The translations under genes were made by a program, and so were the position numbers. Of a stretch of DNA of 64,000 nt, positions 52,989 through 61,500 are shown one piece after another; position 1 is the first letter of the stretch; every line of letters starts with the position of its first letter. A model generated the notes under the pieces. The model was not told the origin of the DNA and ran no database searches. It saw nothing but the letters and a program-made list of their open reading frames with translations. Origin of the DNA: Mycetocola lacteus (lineage in GTDB: Bacteria; Actinomycetota; Actinomycetes; Actinomycetales; Microbacteriaceae); assembly GCF_003667575.1 (NCBI RefSeq), contig NZ_RCUY01000002.1, positions 372,001 through 436,000 on the forward strand, read 5' to 3'.

Positions 52989-53485
52989 GATGCAGTCCCT
53001 TCGAGCTCACGAGCGAGGTGCGCACTAAATCGTTTTCGCGCGCGATGAAGACGCACCCAGAGCGCCCCAGAACTGGGTCCGAGGATGCCAGCAATTTCAT
53101 CAACCGTCAGATCGTCCCAATATCGAAGCTTCAACAGCTCTCGGTCCTCCGCGGAGAGCGCTTCTAGCGCCGCATACACTTCACTAAACTCATTCGGTGA
53201 TCCGGTCAACGAGGAATGAAAAGAGACAATCTCGAACAGACCCTGTTGACGTTCTCGAGATCGGTAAAGATCACCGACGGTGTTTCGTGCGGTCACAAAA
53301 AGCCAGGCAGGTGTGACAAGTTTCGCAACGCTCAGGCTGCGTTCCCATGCACGACGGAACGTCTCCGCTGTGAGATCCGCAGCATCCGCGTCATTGTCCA
53401 CTCGCCTCAGCACAAAACGGTAGACGCGAACATACTGCTGTTCATAGAGTTGAGTGAAGCCCCTCCTCAAATGGTGAGACACCAT
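52985..53485 (-). CDS. ECF-type RNA polymerase sigma factor
   Basis: A 166-residue sigma-70 family factor with region 2 at about 12-75 (YEQQYVRVYRFVLRRV, then ADLTAETFRRAWE) and region 4 at about 107-158 (LSAEDRELLKLRYWDDLTVDE, then LWVRLHRARKRF). The size and lack of regions 1 and 3 place it among ECF sigma factors that redirect RNA polymerase to stress or envelope genes. It is cotranscribed and overlapping with a membrane protein likely to control it. GC content is somewhat lower than nearby core genes. The signal is unknown. Confidence 0.93.
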   Translation of the reverse strand: MVSHHLRRGFTQLYEQQYVRVYRFVLRRVDNDADAADLTAETFRRAWERSLSVAKLVTPAWLFVTARNTVGDLYRSRERQQGLFEIVSFHSSLTGSPNEFSEVYAALEALSAEDRELLKLRYWDDLTVDEIAGILGPSSGALWVRLHRARKRFSAHLARELEGTAS

Positions 53486-53569
53486 TGTTCCCCCTTCCCT
53501 TCACCTACTTCGTTGTACGGGAAGGGTCAATCCTTACATGTCTTCTGAGAATTCCTCCGGTCATCCAAA

Positions 53570-53950
53570 CTAACCCGCGAGGGTGCCGAGAAAATAGCCC
53601 AGCGCTGCCAGCGCCACGCCGAGGGCGAGACTGCCCAGCGCATTGATCAGCGCACGTCCCGGATGCCCCGCGCGGATGAGCTTGACGGTGTCCACGCTGG
53701 CAGTACTCAGGGTTGTATACCCGCCCAGGAATCCGACGCCCAGGATGAGCCGGACACTGTCGTCCAGGCCCCAGGCACCGAGCAGTCCGGTGAGGAGCCC
53801 GAGGGCGAAGGCACCGGAGGCATTCACCACCAGGATCCCCCAGGGGAATGCCGTGCCCACCCGCGCACGGATCCGATCATCCAGCCAGTAGCGCAGCATG
53901 CCGCCGAGCCCACCGGCGAGGATCACCAGCGCGAAGACCCCGGCGCTCAC
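53570..53950 (-). CDS. crcB: Fluoride channel CrcB/Fluc, second subunit
   Basis: Four-helix fluoride exporter of 126 residues. The family pattern is seen in GGLGGMLRYWLDDRI, FPWGILVVNASGAFALGLLTG and GFLGGYTTLSTASVDTVKL, the last being the pore segment with its conserved Thr/Ser. The GTG start overlaps the stop of the other crcB copy by 4 bp. Paired crcB genes usually encode heterodimeric Fluc channels in Gram-positive bacteria. Confidence 0.95.
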   Translation of the reverse strand: MSAGVFALVILAGGLGGMLRYWLDDRIRARVGTAFPWGILVVNASGAFALGLLTGLLGAWGLDDSVRLILGVGFLGGYTTLSTASVDTVKLIRAGHPGRALINALGSLALGVALAALGYFLGTLAG

Positions 53951-54372
53951 CGCACGCTCCGGCCGAAGACGCGCGCGCCGAGGATCATGCCCAGCCATGC
54001 GGTGACCACGCCGCCCAGCATCGAAATCAGGGCGTAGATCAGGGCATCCGTGACCCGCCCCAGGTGGAGCAGGGTGACGGTGTCCATCGCGATGGCCGAG
54101 AACGTGGTGAATCCGCCGATGACCCCGGTACCCAGCAGCAGGCGCACATCGCGGATTCGGGAGGTCTCGGGGCCGCGGGCGGCCAGGCGCTCGGTCAACA
54201 GGCCGAGCAGCAGCGCGCCCACCAGGTTGATCCCCACCGTCGTATAGGCGATATGGTTCTGTGGCGGCCACACCTCGCCCAGCAGCGCACGCGCGGCCAC
54301 ACCCACCATCGCGCCGATGCCCACCAGAATAAACGTATGCAGCGGCGGGTATGTGTGTGCACGTTCGCTCAC
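53947..54372 (-). CDS. crcB: Fluoride channel CrcB/Fluc, first subunit
   Basis: First of two overlapping fluoride-channel genes. From the GTG at 54372 (mature order SERAHTYPPLHTF) it has 141 residues and four hydrophobic segments. Family motifs are GAMVGVAARALLGE, YTTVGINLVGALLLGLLTE and GVIGGFTTFSAIAMDT. GGGAAGGGCGG upstream supports this start; a longer frame adds 42 residues of unlikely sequence. I searched the leader by eye for a fluoride riboswitch and did not recognise one. Confidence 0.94.
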   Translation of the reverse strand: MSERAHTYPPLHTFILVGIGAMVGVAARALLGEVWPPQNHIAYTTVGINLVGALLLGLLTERLAARGPETSRIRDVRLLLGTGVIGGFTTFSAIAMDTVTLLHLGRVTDALIYALISMLGGVVTAWLGMILGARVFGRSVR

Positions 54373-54597
54373 CGAAACCGCCCTTCCCGTATCGTGTCTT
54401 GGAAGCATATGCCGCACCCGTGCGCCCCGCGTAACGAATTCGCGATTTTCGGCGTGGCGCCCCTGCACGAGTGTCCCGATGGACGCTCTTTGCCGCACGG
54501 CATGCTACGATCAAGGTTAGTCTTTATCGTTCCCTGGTTGGTGAAACCATCGGGCGGGTAACCCCGTTCGACAAACTGATTCGTGAGGGGGTCTCGC

Positions 54598-54789
54598 ATG
54601 GGGCGCGGCCGTCAAAAGGCAAAGCACACCAAGATCGCTCGTGAGCTGAAATCATTCAGTCCCGAGGTCAATTACGATGCGCTCGAGCGCGAGCTCACCG
54701 GGCATGCCCCCGGTGATCACTACGACGCCGAGATCGCAAAGTGGGCAGAGTATGCCGACGACTATGAGGGTGAGAGCAAACACGCCTAG
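54598..54789 (+). CDS. DUF3073 family protein
   Basis: A 63-residue protein conserved across Actinobacteria. It starts MGRGRQKAKHTKIAREL, the family hallmark, and ends with an acidic segment (KWAEYADDYEGESKHA). It is often located near purM/purF, as here. The basic N terminus suggests nucleic-acid or ribosome association, but the function is unknown. The start was set at the ATG beginning this conserved sequence. It is followed by a strong terminator. Confidence 0.93.
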   Translation: MGRGRQKAKHTKIARELKSFSPEVNYDALERELTGHAPGDHYDAEIAKWAEYADDYEGESKHA

Positions 54790-54807
54790 CGTGTTCCTCC
54801 ACCCTGT

Positions 54808-54847
54808 CAGTGAGGGCCCCAGCCGCGTGCGGCAGGGGCCCTCACTG
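54808..54847 (+). terminator. Terminator after DUF3073 gene
   Basis: A 13-bp outer stem (54808-54820 with 54835-54847) with an inner GCCGC/GCGGC stem. It starts 18 bp past the stop codon; no long T-run follows. Confidence 0.8.
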
Positions 54848-54881
54848 CGTTAACCCACGCCCGCTGCTAGGCTCGGGCGCA

Positions 54882-55409
54882 ATGACACAGTCGATCTCGC
54901 TCAGTACCTTTTCCACCGCTCGGCTCGATGCGGAGCCGCTCACCCCGGGCCACGCTGATGAGGCGTTCGCCGTCTTGAACAGCACCGAACTGCATCGCTA
55001 TATCGGCGGTGAGCCCCTGGCCCACGACGCCCTCACCACACGCTATGAGCGCCTCGCTGCGGGTTCGCCGGCCGAGGTTTCGGATGTGTGGGCCAACTGG
55101 CTCCTTCGCGTGCGCGAGGGCGGCCACCTGGTCGGTACGGTACAGGCCACGATCTCCGTGGATGAGGGAACCGCGGCGATCGCGTGGGTGGTGGGCGTGG
55201 ATTTCCAGCGCCGCGGCTTTGCGAGCGAGGCCGCCCGCGGGCTCGTGGGATGGTTGCACGCGCACGGCGTCACCCGTATTGAGGCGTTCATCCACCCGGA
55301 GAACCTCGGGTCCAACGGCGTGGCACGGGCGCTGGGTCTTGAGCGCACCGGAGTCTTCGAGGACGGCGAAGAGATCTGGCGCTCCCCGGGGTTCACCGCC
55401 GCCGCGTAG
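54882..55409 (+). CDS. GNAT-family N-acetyltransferase (RimJ/RimL-like)
   Basis: A 175-residue acetyl-CoA-dependent acetyltransferase of unknown substrate. The GNAT core includes AIAWVVGVDFQRRGFASEAARGLVGW, with the Q/R-x-x-G-x-A acetyl-CoA loop, followed by IEAFIHPENLGSNGVARALGL, typical of RimJ/RimL-like enzymes. The ATG at 54882 was chosen because upstream codons overlap the DUF3073 terminator. It is convergent with purF. Confidence 0.88.
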   Translation: MTQSISLSTFSTARLDAEPLTPGHADEAFAVLNSTELHRYIGGEPLAHDALTTRYERLAAGSPAEVSDVWANWLLRVREGGHLVGTVQATISVDEGTAAIAWVVGVDFQRRGFASEAARGLVGWLHAHGVTRIEAFIHPENLGSNGVARALGLERTGVFEDGEEIWRSPGFTAAA

Positions 55410-55427
55410 TCCCGAATGCCTCGCCCA

Positions 55428-55474
55428 ACAACAGCGGTGCGCCACCCGAGAATCGGGCAGCGCACCGCTGTTGT
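55428..55474. terminator. Bidirectional terminator between GNAT gene and purF
   Basis: CAACAGCGGTGCGC at 55429-55442 pairs with GCGCACCGCTGTTG at 55460-55473, with an inner CCCGAGAATCGGG hairpin. It separates the convergent genes and probably serves both. Confidence 0.85.
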
Positions 55475-55484
55475 ATGACCGGGC

Positions 55485-56939
55485 CTAGGAGAGCTGGTTC
55501 TTCTCGACCCAGGCGAGGTATTCCTCGCTCACGCTGCCGGTCACGTACTCACCGGTGAAGCAGCTCATCTCGAGTTCGGTCACATCCGAGCCCTCGATGA
55601 TCGCGCTCTGCATGTCCGCCACTTCCTGGTAGATCATGTGGTCGGCCCCCAGCGCCTTGGCGATCTCGGGGATCTTGCGACCGTGAGCCACCAGCTCGGC
55701 GCGCGAAGGCATGTTGATGCCGTACACGTGCGGGAAGCGCACGGGCGGGGCCGCCGAGGTGAAGGTCACCTTATTGGCACCGGCCTCACGGGCCATCTGC
55801 ACGATCTGCTGCGAGGTGGTGCCGCGCACCACCGAGTCGTCCACGATCAGGATGTTCTTGCCGCGGAACTCGCTGCCCATCGCGTTGAGCTTCTGGCGCA
55901 CGCTCTTGGAGCGCTGCTCCTGCCCGGGCATGATGAATGTGCGGCCGATGTAGCGGTTCTTGTAGAAGCCCTCGCGGTATTCGATCCCGAGCTTCTGCGA
56001 GACCTGCATGGCGGCGGGACGCGAGCTGTCGGGGATGGGCATGACCACGTCGATATCGCCCAGCGGCATGTGCTCGGCGATGGTGTCGGCGAGGCGGTTA
56101 CCCAGGCGCAGACGGGCATCGTAAACCGAGATACCGTTCATCACCGAGTCGGGACGGGCCAGGTAGACATACTCGAATGAGCAGGGCACCAGGCGCGGCT
56201 TCAGGGCGCACTGACGGATGTGCAGCTCACCGCTCGGGGTGATGAACACGGCCTCACCGGGGGCGACATCGCGCACCAGCTGGTAGCCGGCGCTCTCCAG
56301 CACCAGCGATTCCGAGGCGACAATCCATTCGTCCTGGCCCTTGCCCGGACGGCGACCCAGCACCAGCGGGCGAATGCCGAACGGGTCGCGGAAGGCGAGC
56401 AGTCCGTGACCGGCGATCATCGCGATCGCCGCATATGAGCCCTCAACCCGCTCGTGGACCTGCGACACCGCGTTGAACACGGTGTCGGGGTCGAGATCCA
56501 GACCGCTCAGCGAGGACTGGAGCTCGTTAGCCAGCACGTTGAGCAGCAGCTCGGTGTCGCTGGTCGAGTTCACATGACGACGGTCCACATGGAACAGGTC
56601 GCGGGAGAGCTCGCGGGTGTTGGTGAGGTTTCCGTTGTGCACCAGGATGATGCCGTAGGGCGCGTTCACATAGAACGGCTGAGCCTCCTGCTCATTGGCC
56701 GCGCTGCCGGTGGTGGCGTAGCGCACGTGGCCGAGGCCCACGGTGCCGGTGAGTGAGCGCATGTTCCGGGTGCGGTACGCCTCACGCACCTGCCCCTTCG
56801 ACTTGTGCATGTGGAAGGTGGATCCGTCCGAGGTGGCGATTCCGGTGGAATCCTGACCGCGGTGCTGCAGGAGCAGCAGTGCGTCATAGACCTGCTGGTT
56901 GACGGGACTTGATGAGACGATGCCGACGATACCGCACAT
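55485..56939 (-). CDS. purF: Amidophosphoribosyltransferase PurF
   Basis: First committed enzyme of purine synthesis: PRPP plus glutamine gives phosphoribosylamine. The glutaminase nucleophile is Cys2 (MCGIVGIVSS), with no propeptide, followed by LLQHRGQDSTGI and GHVRYATTG. The phosphoribosyltransferase half has the PRPP loop ILIVDDSVVRGTTS at about residues 363-378. The 484-residue length and C-terminal extension are normal for actinobacteria. It lies 35 bp downstream of purM on the same strand, forming part of a purine operon. Confidence 0.97.
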   Translation of the reverse strand: MCGIVGIVSSSPVNQQVYDALLLLQHRGQDSTGIATSDGSTFHMHKSKGQVREAYRTRNMRSLTGTVGLGHVRYATTGSAANEQEAQPFYVNAPYGIILVHNGNLTNTRELSRDLFHVDRRHVNSTSDTELLLNVLANELQSSLSGLDLDPDTVFNAVSQVHERVEGSYAAIAMIAGHGLLAFRDPFGIRPLVLGRRPGKGQDEWIVASESLVLESAGYQLVRDVAPGEAVFITPSGELHIRQCALKPRLVPCSFEYVYLARPDSVMNGISVYDARLRLGNRLADTIAEHMPLGDIDVVMPIPDSSRPAAMQVSQKLGIEYREGFYKNRYIGRTFIMPGQEQRSKSVRQKLNAMGSEFRGKNILIVDDSVVRGTTSQQIVQMAREAGANKVTFTSAAPPVRFPHVYGINMPSRAELVAHGRKIPEIAKALGADHMIYQEVADMQSAIIEGSDVTELEMSCFTGEYVTGSVSEEYLAWVEKNQLS

Positions 56940-56974
56940 GGGTTTTAAAGGCTCTCTTCGGGGTGTGAGGGGTT

Positions 56975-58084
56975 CTAGTTTGCGTAGTGACCGATGAGTC
57001 GCACGGCGCCGCCGTCCACACCCTTGGCACCCTGCTCGAAGCCGGTGAAGTCGCGCGCAGAGGTGTGCACGGTTCCCACGGCCCAGGTCGGAATTCCACC
57101 GGCGGTGAGTTCCGCGGTGACCGCATCGGCCACCTCCGCGGAGACCACGGCGAAGAAGCCGATACCGAGGTTCCAGGTGCCCTCGGCGCTTTCCAGGCTG
57201 GTGCCGGCGATGTCCGAGAGGACCCGGAAGACCGGGGCGGGCGACCAGGTGGAACGCTCCACCTCGACCCAGGAACCCAGCGGCAGCACGCGGGCCAGGT
57301 TGGCGGCAATGCCACCGCCGGTGACGTGCGAGAGGGAGTGGATGGCACCGTCGAAACGCTCATCGCCGAGCAGGTTCAACAGCGGGGTGGTGTAGAGCCG
57401 GGTGGGCTCAAGCAGTGCCTCACCGAAGCTGGCACCGAGTTCGGCGCTGTGATCGGTGTAGCGAATATCCGCGCCGGCGAGGATGTGCCGGACCAGGGAA
57501 AAACCGTTGGAGTGGATCCCGGAGGATTCCAGTGCCAGGACCACGTCGCCGTCCTGCACGCGCTCGGCTCCGAGCACGCGGTCGGCCTCGACCACACCGC
57601 TGGCGGCACCGGCGACGTCGTAGTCGTCCACACCCAGCAGGCCCGGGTGTTCGGCGGTCTCGCCGCCCACCAGGGCGGTGCCGGTGGCCGAGCAGGCGCG
57701 GGCGATGCCGGCAACGATGTCGGCGATACGGGCGGGAACCACCTTGCCGCAGGCAATGTAGTCGGTCATGAACAGGGGCTTGGCCCCCACCACAACGATG
57801 TCATCCACAACCATGCCGACCAGGTCCTGGCCGATGGTGTCGTGCTTGTCCAGCGCCTGGGCGATGGCCACCTTGGTGCCCACACCGTCGGTCGAGCTGG
57901 CCAGCAGCGGGCGACGGTAGCCCAGCAGGGCGGACGCGTCAAACAGACCGGCGAAGCCGCCGAAACCTCCCAGCACCTCCGGTCCGTGTGTGGCGGAAAC
58001 CGCCTGTTTCATCAGCGAAACCGCGAGGTCTCCGGCGGCGGTATCCACGCCGGCGTCACGGTAGGAGGCGGAGGCAGAGGTCAT
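56975..58084 (-). CDS. purM: Phosphoribosylformylglycinamidine cyclo-ligase PurM
   Basis: Fifth step of purine synthesis, making AIR from FGAM with ATP. The 369-residue protein begins YRDAGVDTAAGD, the typical PurM start, and carries STDGVGTK, QDLVGMVVDDI, LVGGETAEHPG and HVTGGGIAANLARVLP. Its ATG overlaps the stop of the small membrane protein upstream by 4 bp, and purF follows after 35 bp. The three genes are probably one operon. Order purM then purF, both minus strand, differs from the common purF-purM order. Confidence 0.97.
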   Translation of the reverse strand: MTSASASYRDAGVDTAAGDLAVSLMKQAVSATHGPEVLGGFGGFAGLFDASALLGYRRPLLASSTDGVGTKVAIAQALDKHDTIGQDLVGMVVDDIVVVGAKPLFMTDYIACGKVVPARIADIVAGIARACSATGTALVGGETAEHPGLLGVDDYDVAGAASGVVEADRVLGAERVQDGDVVLALESSGIHSNGFSLVRHILAGADIRYTDHSAELGASFGEALLEPTRLYTTPLLNLLGDERFDGAIHSLSHVTGGGIAANLARVLPLGSWVEVERSTWSPAPVFRVLSDIAGTSLESAEGTWNLGIGFFAVVSAEVADAVTAELTAGGIPTWAVGTVHTSARDFTGFEQGAKGVDGGAVRLIGHYAN

Positions 58085-58464
58085 TTTTGGTCGGTACCCT
58101 CGGTCGTAGTCGGAGCCACCGGCTCGTGGAGATCTTGGGGCTCTTCCACGGGGTGCACGTATAGCTTATCCGCATCGATGACGTGTTCTTTGCGCCCAAC
58201 CAGTCGATCCAAAAGGATGGCCAAACTCCCAAAAATCGCGATCCCCACAACCACGCAGACCAGCGCCAGGAATCCGAAGATTTGCCCCTGGCTAAAGTCT
58301 TCATTTTTGGGGAACGAGAAGGTGAGGATCATCGCGGTGAGGATGCCCAGGGCCCCGCCAATCACAATGAATGTGAAGTACTTCGGGGAGCGGCGCACAC
58401 GGACCGTGGTGCGGGTACGTTCCTCCTGCAGCGGGTCGGACTGGGGCTCCGGAGACTCGGTCAT
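58081..58464 (-). CDS. Small membrane protein upstream of purM
   Basis: A 127-residue protein with a polar N terminus (MTESPEPQSDPLQEER), two transmembrane helices (about 30-50 and 65-88) and a cytoplasmic tail ending in TTTEGTDQK. The sequence RVRRSPKYFTFIVIGGALGILTA is typical of an actinobacterial conserved hypothetical found next to purine genes. It overlaps purM by 4 bp. The ATG at 58464 was preferred to an upstream frame start, which lacks conservation. The function is unknown. Confidence 0.82.
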   Translation of the reverse strand: MTESPEPQSDPLQEERTRTTVRVRRSPKYFTFIVIGGALGILTAMILTFSFPKNEDFSQGQIFGFLALVCVVVGIAIFGSLAILLDRLVGRKEHVIDADKLYVHPVEEPQDLHEPVAPTTTEGTDQK

Positions 58465-58515
58465 ATACCCATTGTCCCCTATTGATCGGTGGCTGACGAA
58501 TCGGGAGAATCCGCA

Positions 58516-58559
58516 CAAAAAACCGCGGCCCGGATCCTCTGAGGAGATCCGGGCCGCGG
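58516..58559 (-). terminator. Terminator after htaA-like gene
   Basis: CCGCGGCCCGGATC at 58523-58536 pairs with GATCCGGGCCGCGG at 58546-58559. On the minus strand it is followed by GGTTTTTTGTG, a strong intrinsic terminator. Confidence 0.93.
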
Positions 58560-58572
58560 GGTATGGTTCTGG

Positions 58573-61500
58573 CTACTCGCCGGCCTCGGCCAGGCGGCGA
58601 CGACGGACCACAACGATGGTGCTCGCGGTGGCGATCACGATCAGGGCGAGCAGGCCGCCCGCGGTCCAGAAGATCCAGGAGTTGTCGGCCGGAGCCTCGG
58701 CGGTCGTGACGGCCGGCTTGGCAGCCACCGGCTTTGCCGCCTCGGGCTTGGCCTCGGCCTTGACTCCACACTCGGCCCCCAGCGGGATGCTGAAGGTGAC
58801 GGCGTCCAGCGCCTCACCGGCCGGGTAGGTTCCAAACGCCGCGGCACCCTCGGCGGTCAGGGTCGCGGGGACCTTGTCGCCGTTCAGAGCGTTGTCGCCG
58901 CGGGTCAGCGGGGTCGTGGTCAGATCCAGCTGCGCGAATCGCACCTGCTTCTGATCGATGGCCTGACCATCCTGGGTGGTGCCGTGAACATCCAGCAGCA
59001 CATAGGCGGTCTTGTCATCCACCAGCTCGATCTGCGGGTTGGCCAGGGTGGTGTCCAGGACGCCCTGGTGACCGGTGAAGTGCATCGAGCCGGCGAATGT
59101 CACCAGTCCGCGCTGCTTCTCGCCGTCCACCGATCCGGTGCCCGCGGTGAAGGCGAACTCCGGGTAGGTGAAGGTGGCACCATCGGCGGCGGTGTACTCA
59201 CCGCGGGCGATGCCCTCGATGTAGTTCAGGAACGACGCCTTGAAGCCCCAGTTGAGGGTGGCACCCTCGACCGCGCAACCCTCGGCGAGGGCACGCTCGG
59301 CCAGCGTAAACACGAATCCGTGGTTGACCGAACCCTGGAAGGTCAGCGTGTGCTCGCCGGCCTCGAGGGTCGTGGGCAGCGCGCCGGTCCAGCTGGCATT
59401 TCCGTTGGCGTCGGCGGTAATGGTGCCGAGCAGGATCGGGGTCGAGTAGACCACCACGCGAATGTCCTTCTCGCCCGGCTGGAAGCCCGACGCGGTCACG
59501 GTCGCGCTCTCACCGGTGCTGAGCTTCGCAAGCTCGGTCTCGGTGACGTTCAGCCCGGTGGTGGCCGGCGGGGTGGCCGGGATCGGCAGAGTGGTGTTCT
59601 TGTCCTTGGCCGAGACCGACAGCACGGTGCCGGAGACACCCAGCGGGGCGGCGGCCGGCGAACCGATCGTGAAGGTCAGCGGATCGGCGCTCGCGTAGCG
59701 ACCCTGGAAGAGCTCGCCGCCGGCGGCGCTCACCTGGACGGGCACGCCGCTCCAGGTGGTGGCCGCACCGTTCTCGGTGCGGGTGGCCGCGCCGAGGTTC
59801 AGGGTGCCAAAGACGATCCGGTTGCCGTTGAGGCTCGCGGTCAGGGTCGCGCTGGTGGGCGAGAGGACCTGAATGGTCGGGTTGGACAGGGTGTAGTCCA
59901 GCACGCCGCCGTGGCCGTAGAAGCGCACTCCACCGGAGTAGCTCACGCTTCCGGTACCGGTAGCCCGGTTGAAGTCGCTCACCGCGGACTGACCGAACTG
60001 GAACGCGCCGTTTGCCCGGGTGGCACCACCCACGGTGCTCACCGAGCCCTTGGCGATCGGTCCCTGAACGTAGTCGGAGAACTGGTTCTTGACCGACCAG
60101 CGCAGCGATCCACCGGTGATGGAAGCAACCGGGTTGGTGACGGCGGGCTGATCCACCGGGGGCTTGGTCGGCTCGACCGTGCCACCCTCACCGGTGCCCG
60201 AACGCATGGCGATGGTCGCAAAGGCGTCCAGGCTGCGGTCGGTGGCCGACAGACCGTGGGCTGCGGAACTTGCAACCTCATAGGTCTTGGCCGAGTTCAG
60301 GGTGCCCGCGGGAACCCGGATCGAAACGGTGAACTTTCCACCGACGATCTGGCTGGGCTGGACCCACTCCTGGGCGAGCCATCCGTCGCCGGGCAGGGCC
60401 GAGTTTCCGGTCCAGTAGCCCTTCTCACCCAGCAGGACGTAGGCACCGAACTGCGCGCCGGAGCCGGTGAATCCCGATCCGGTCACGGTGAAGACGTTGT
60501 CCACGCTCGCGTTGACATCGGCGCTCGGGGTCACCACCAGCGAGGGCTTATTCGGGTCGATGATGACCGACGACTTGAGCGAGATCGCCGCGGAGGCATC
60601 CAGCGAACGGTCGGTCACCGAGAGGCCGTGTGCCGCCGAGGAGAAGACGGCGTACTCGCCACCGGACACAAACTGACCGCTGGGGATCACGAGCGTGGTG
60701 GTGAAGGCACCGTCCTTGATCTGGGCGGGGGTCACAAAGTCCTGGGCAAGCCAGCCGGTCTCGGGCAGCGGAGTACCCGTGGCCCAGTTGGACTTCGAAC
60801 CGATCAGAACGTAGGCACCGTTGACGGCACCCGGGCCGACATAGCCGGTGCCCGAGACGGTGAAGGTGTTGTTCTTCGCCGGGTCCACGTCCTTATTCGG
60901 GGTGATGGTCAGGGTCAGCAGGTTGGACTTCAGCGTGATCGGTGCCGAGGCATCCAGCGAGCGGTCGGTAATCGAGAGACCGTGGGCGGCCGAGGAATAC
61001 ACGGCGTATTCGGTTCCCGCGACGAAGGTTCCGGCGGGAACGTTCAGGATCGTGGTGAACGTGCCGTCCTTCACCTGTGCGGCGGGAACGAAGCCCTGGG
61101 TCAGCCACCCGGTTGCGGGCAGCGGGGTACCGGCGGTCCAGTTGCCCTTCGGGCCGATCAGAACGTAGGCGCCGTTGGCCGCTCCGGGACCGACATAACC
61201 GGTGCCCGAGACGGTGAACGCGGTGGCCTTGGCCGGGTCGACGTCGGAGTTCGGGGTGATGCTCAGCTTGGGGCTGGCGGCAACCGGAGCGAAGCTCAGC
61301 GGGGTTGCGGTCTCGAACAGCGCTTCCTTGGCACCGCCACCGGCGTAGGTGTAGATCCCAAAGTTGCCGTCCTGCGGCTCCTTGTCATAGCCAGGCTTGA
61401 CCACCAGGGTGGTCTCGAAGGTGCCGTCGGGCTTGATCTCGATGGCACCGGCGTTCGCACCACCGATGGTCGCCATCGACTCGGCGGCTACGCCCCAGCG

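Noticed and set aside
54373..54597. Fluoride riboswitch before the crcB pair
   Set aside because: The conserved crcB-motif sequence was not recognised on the minus strand.
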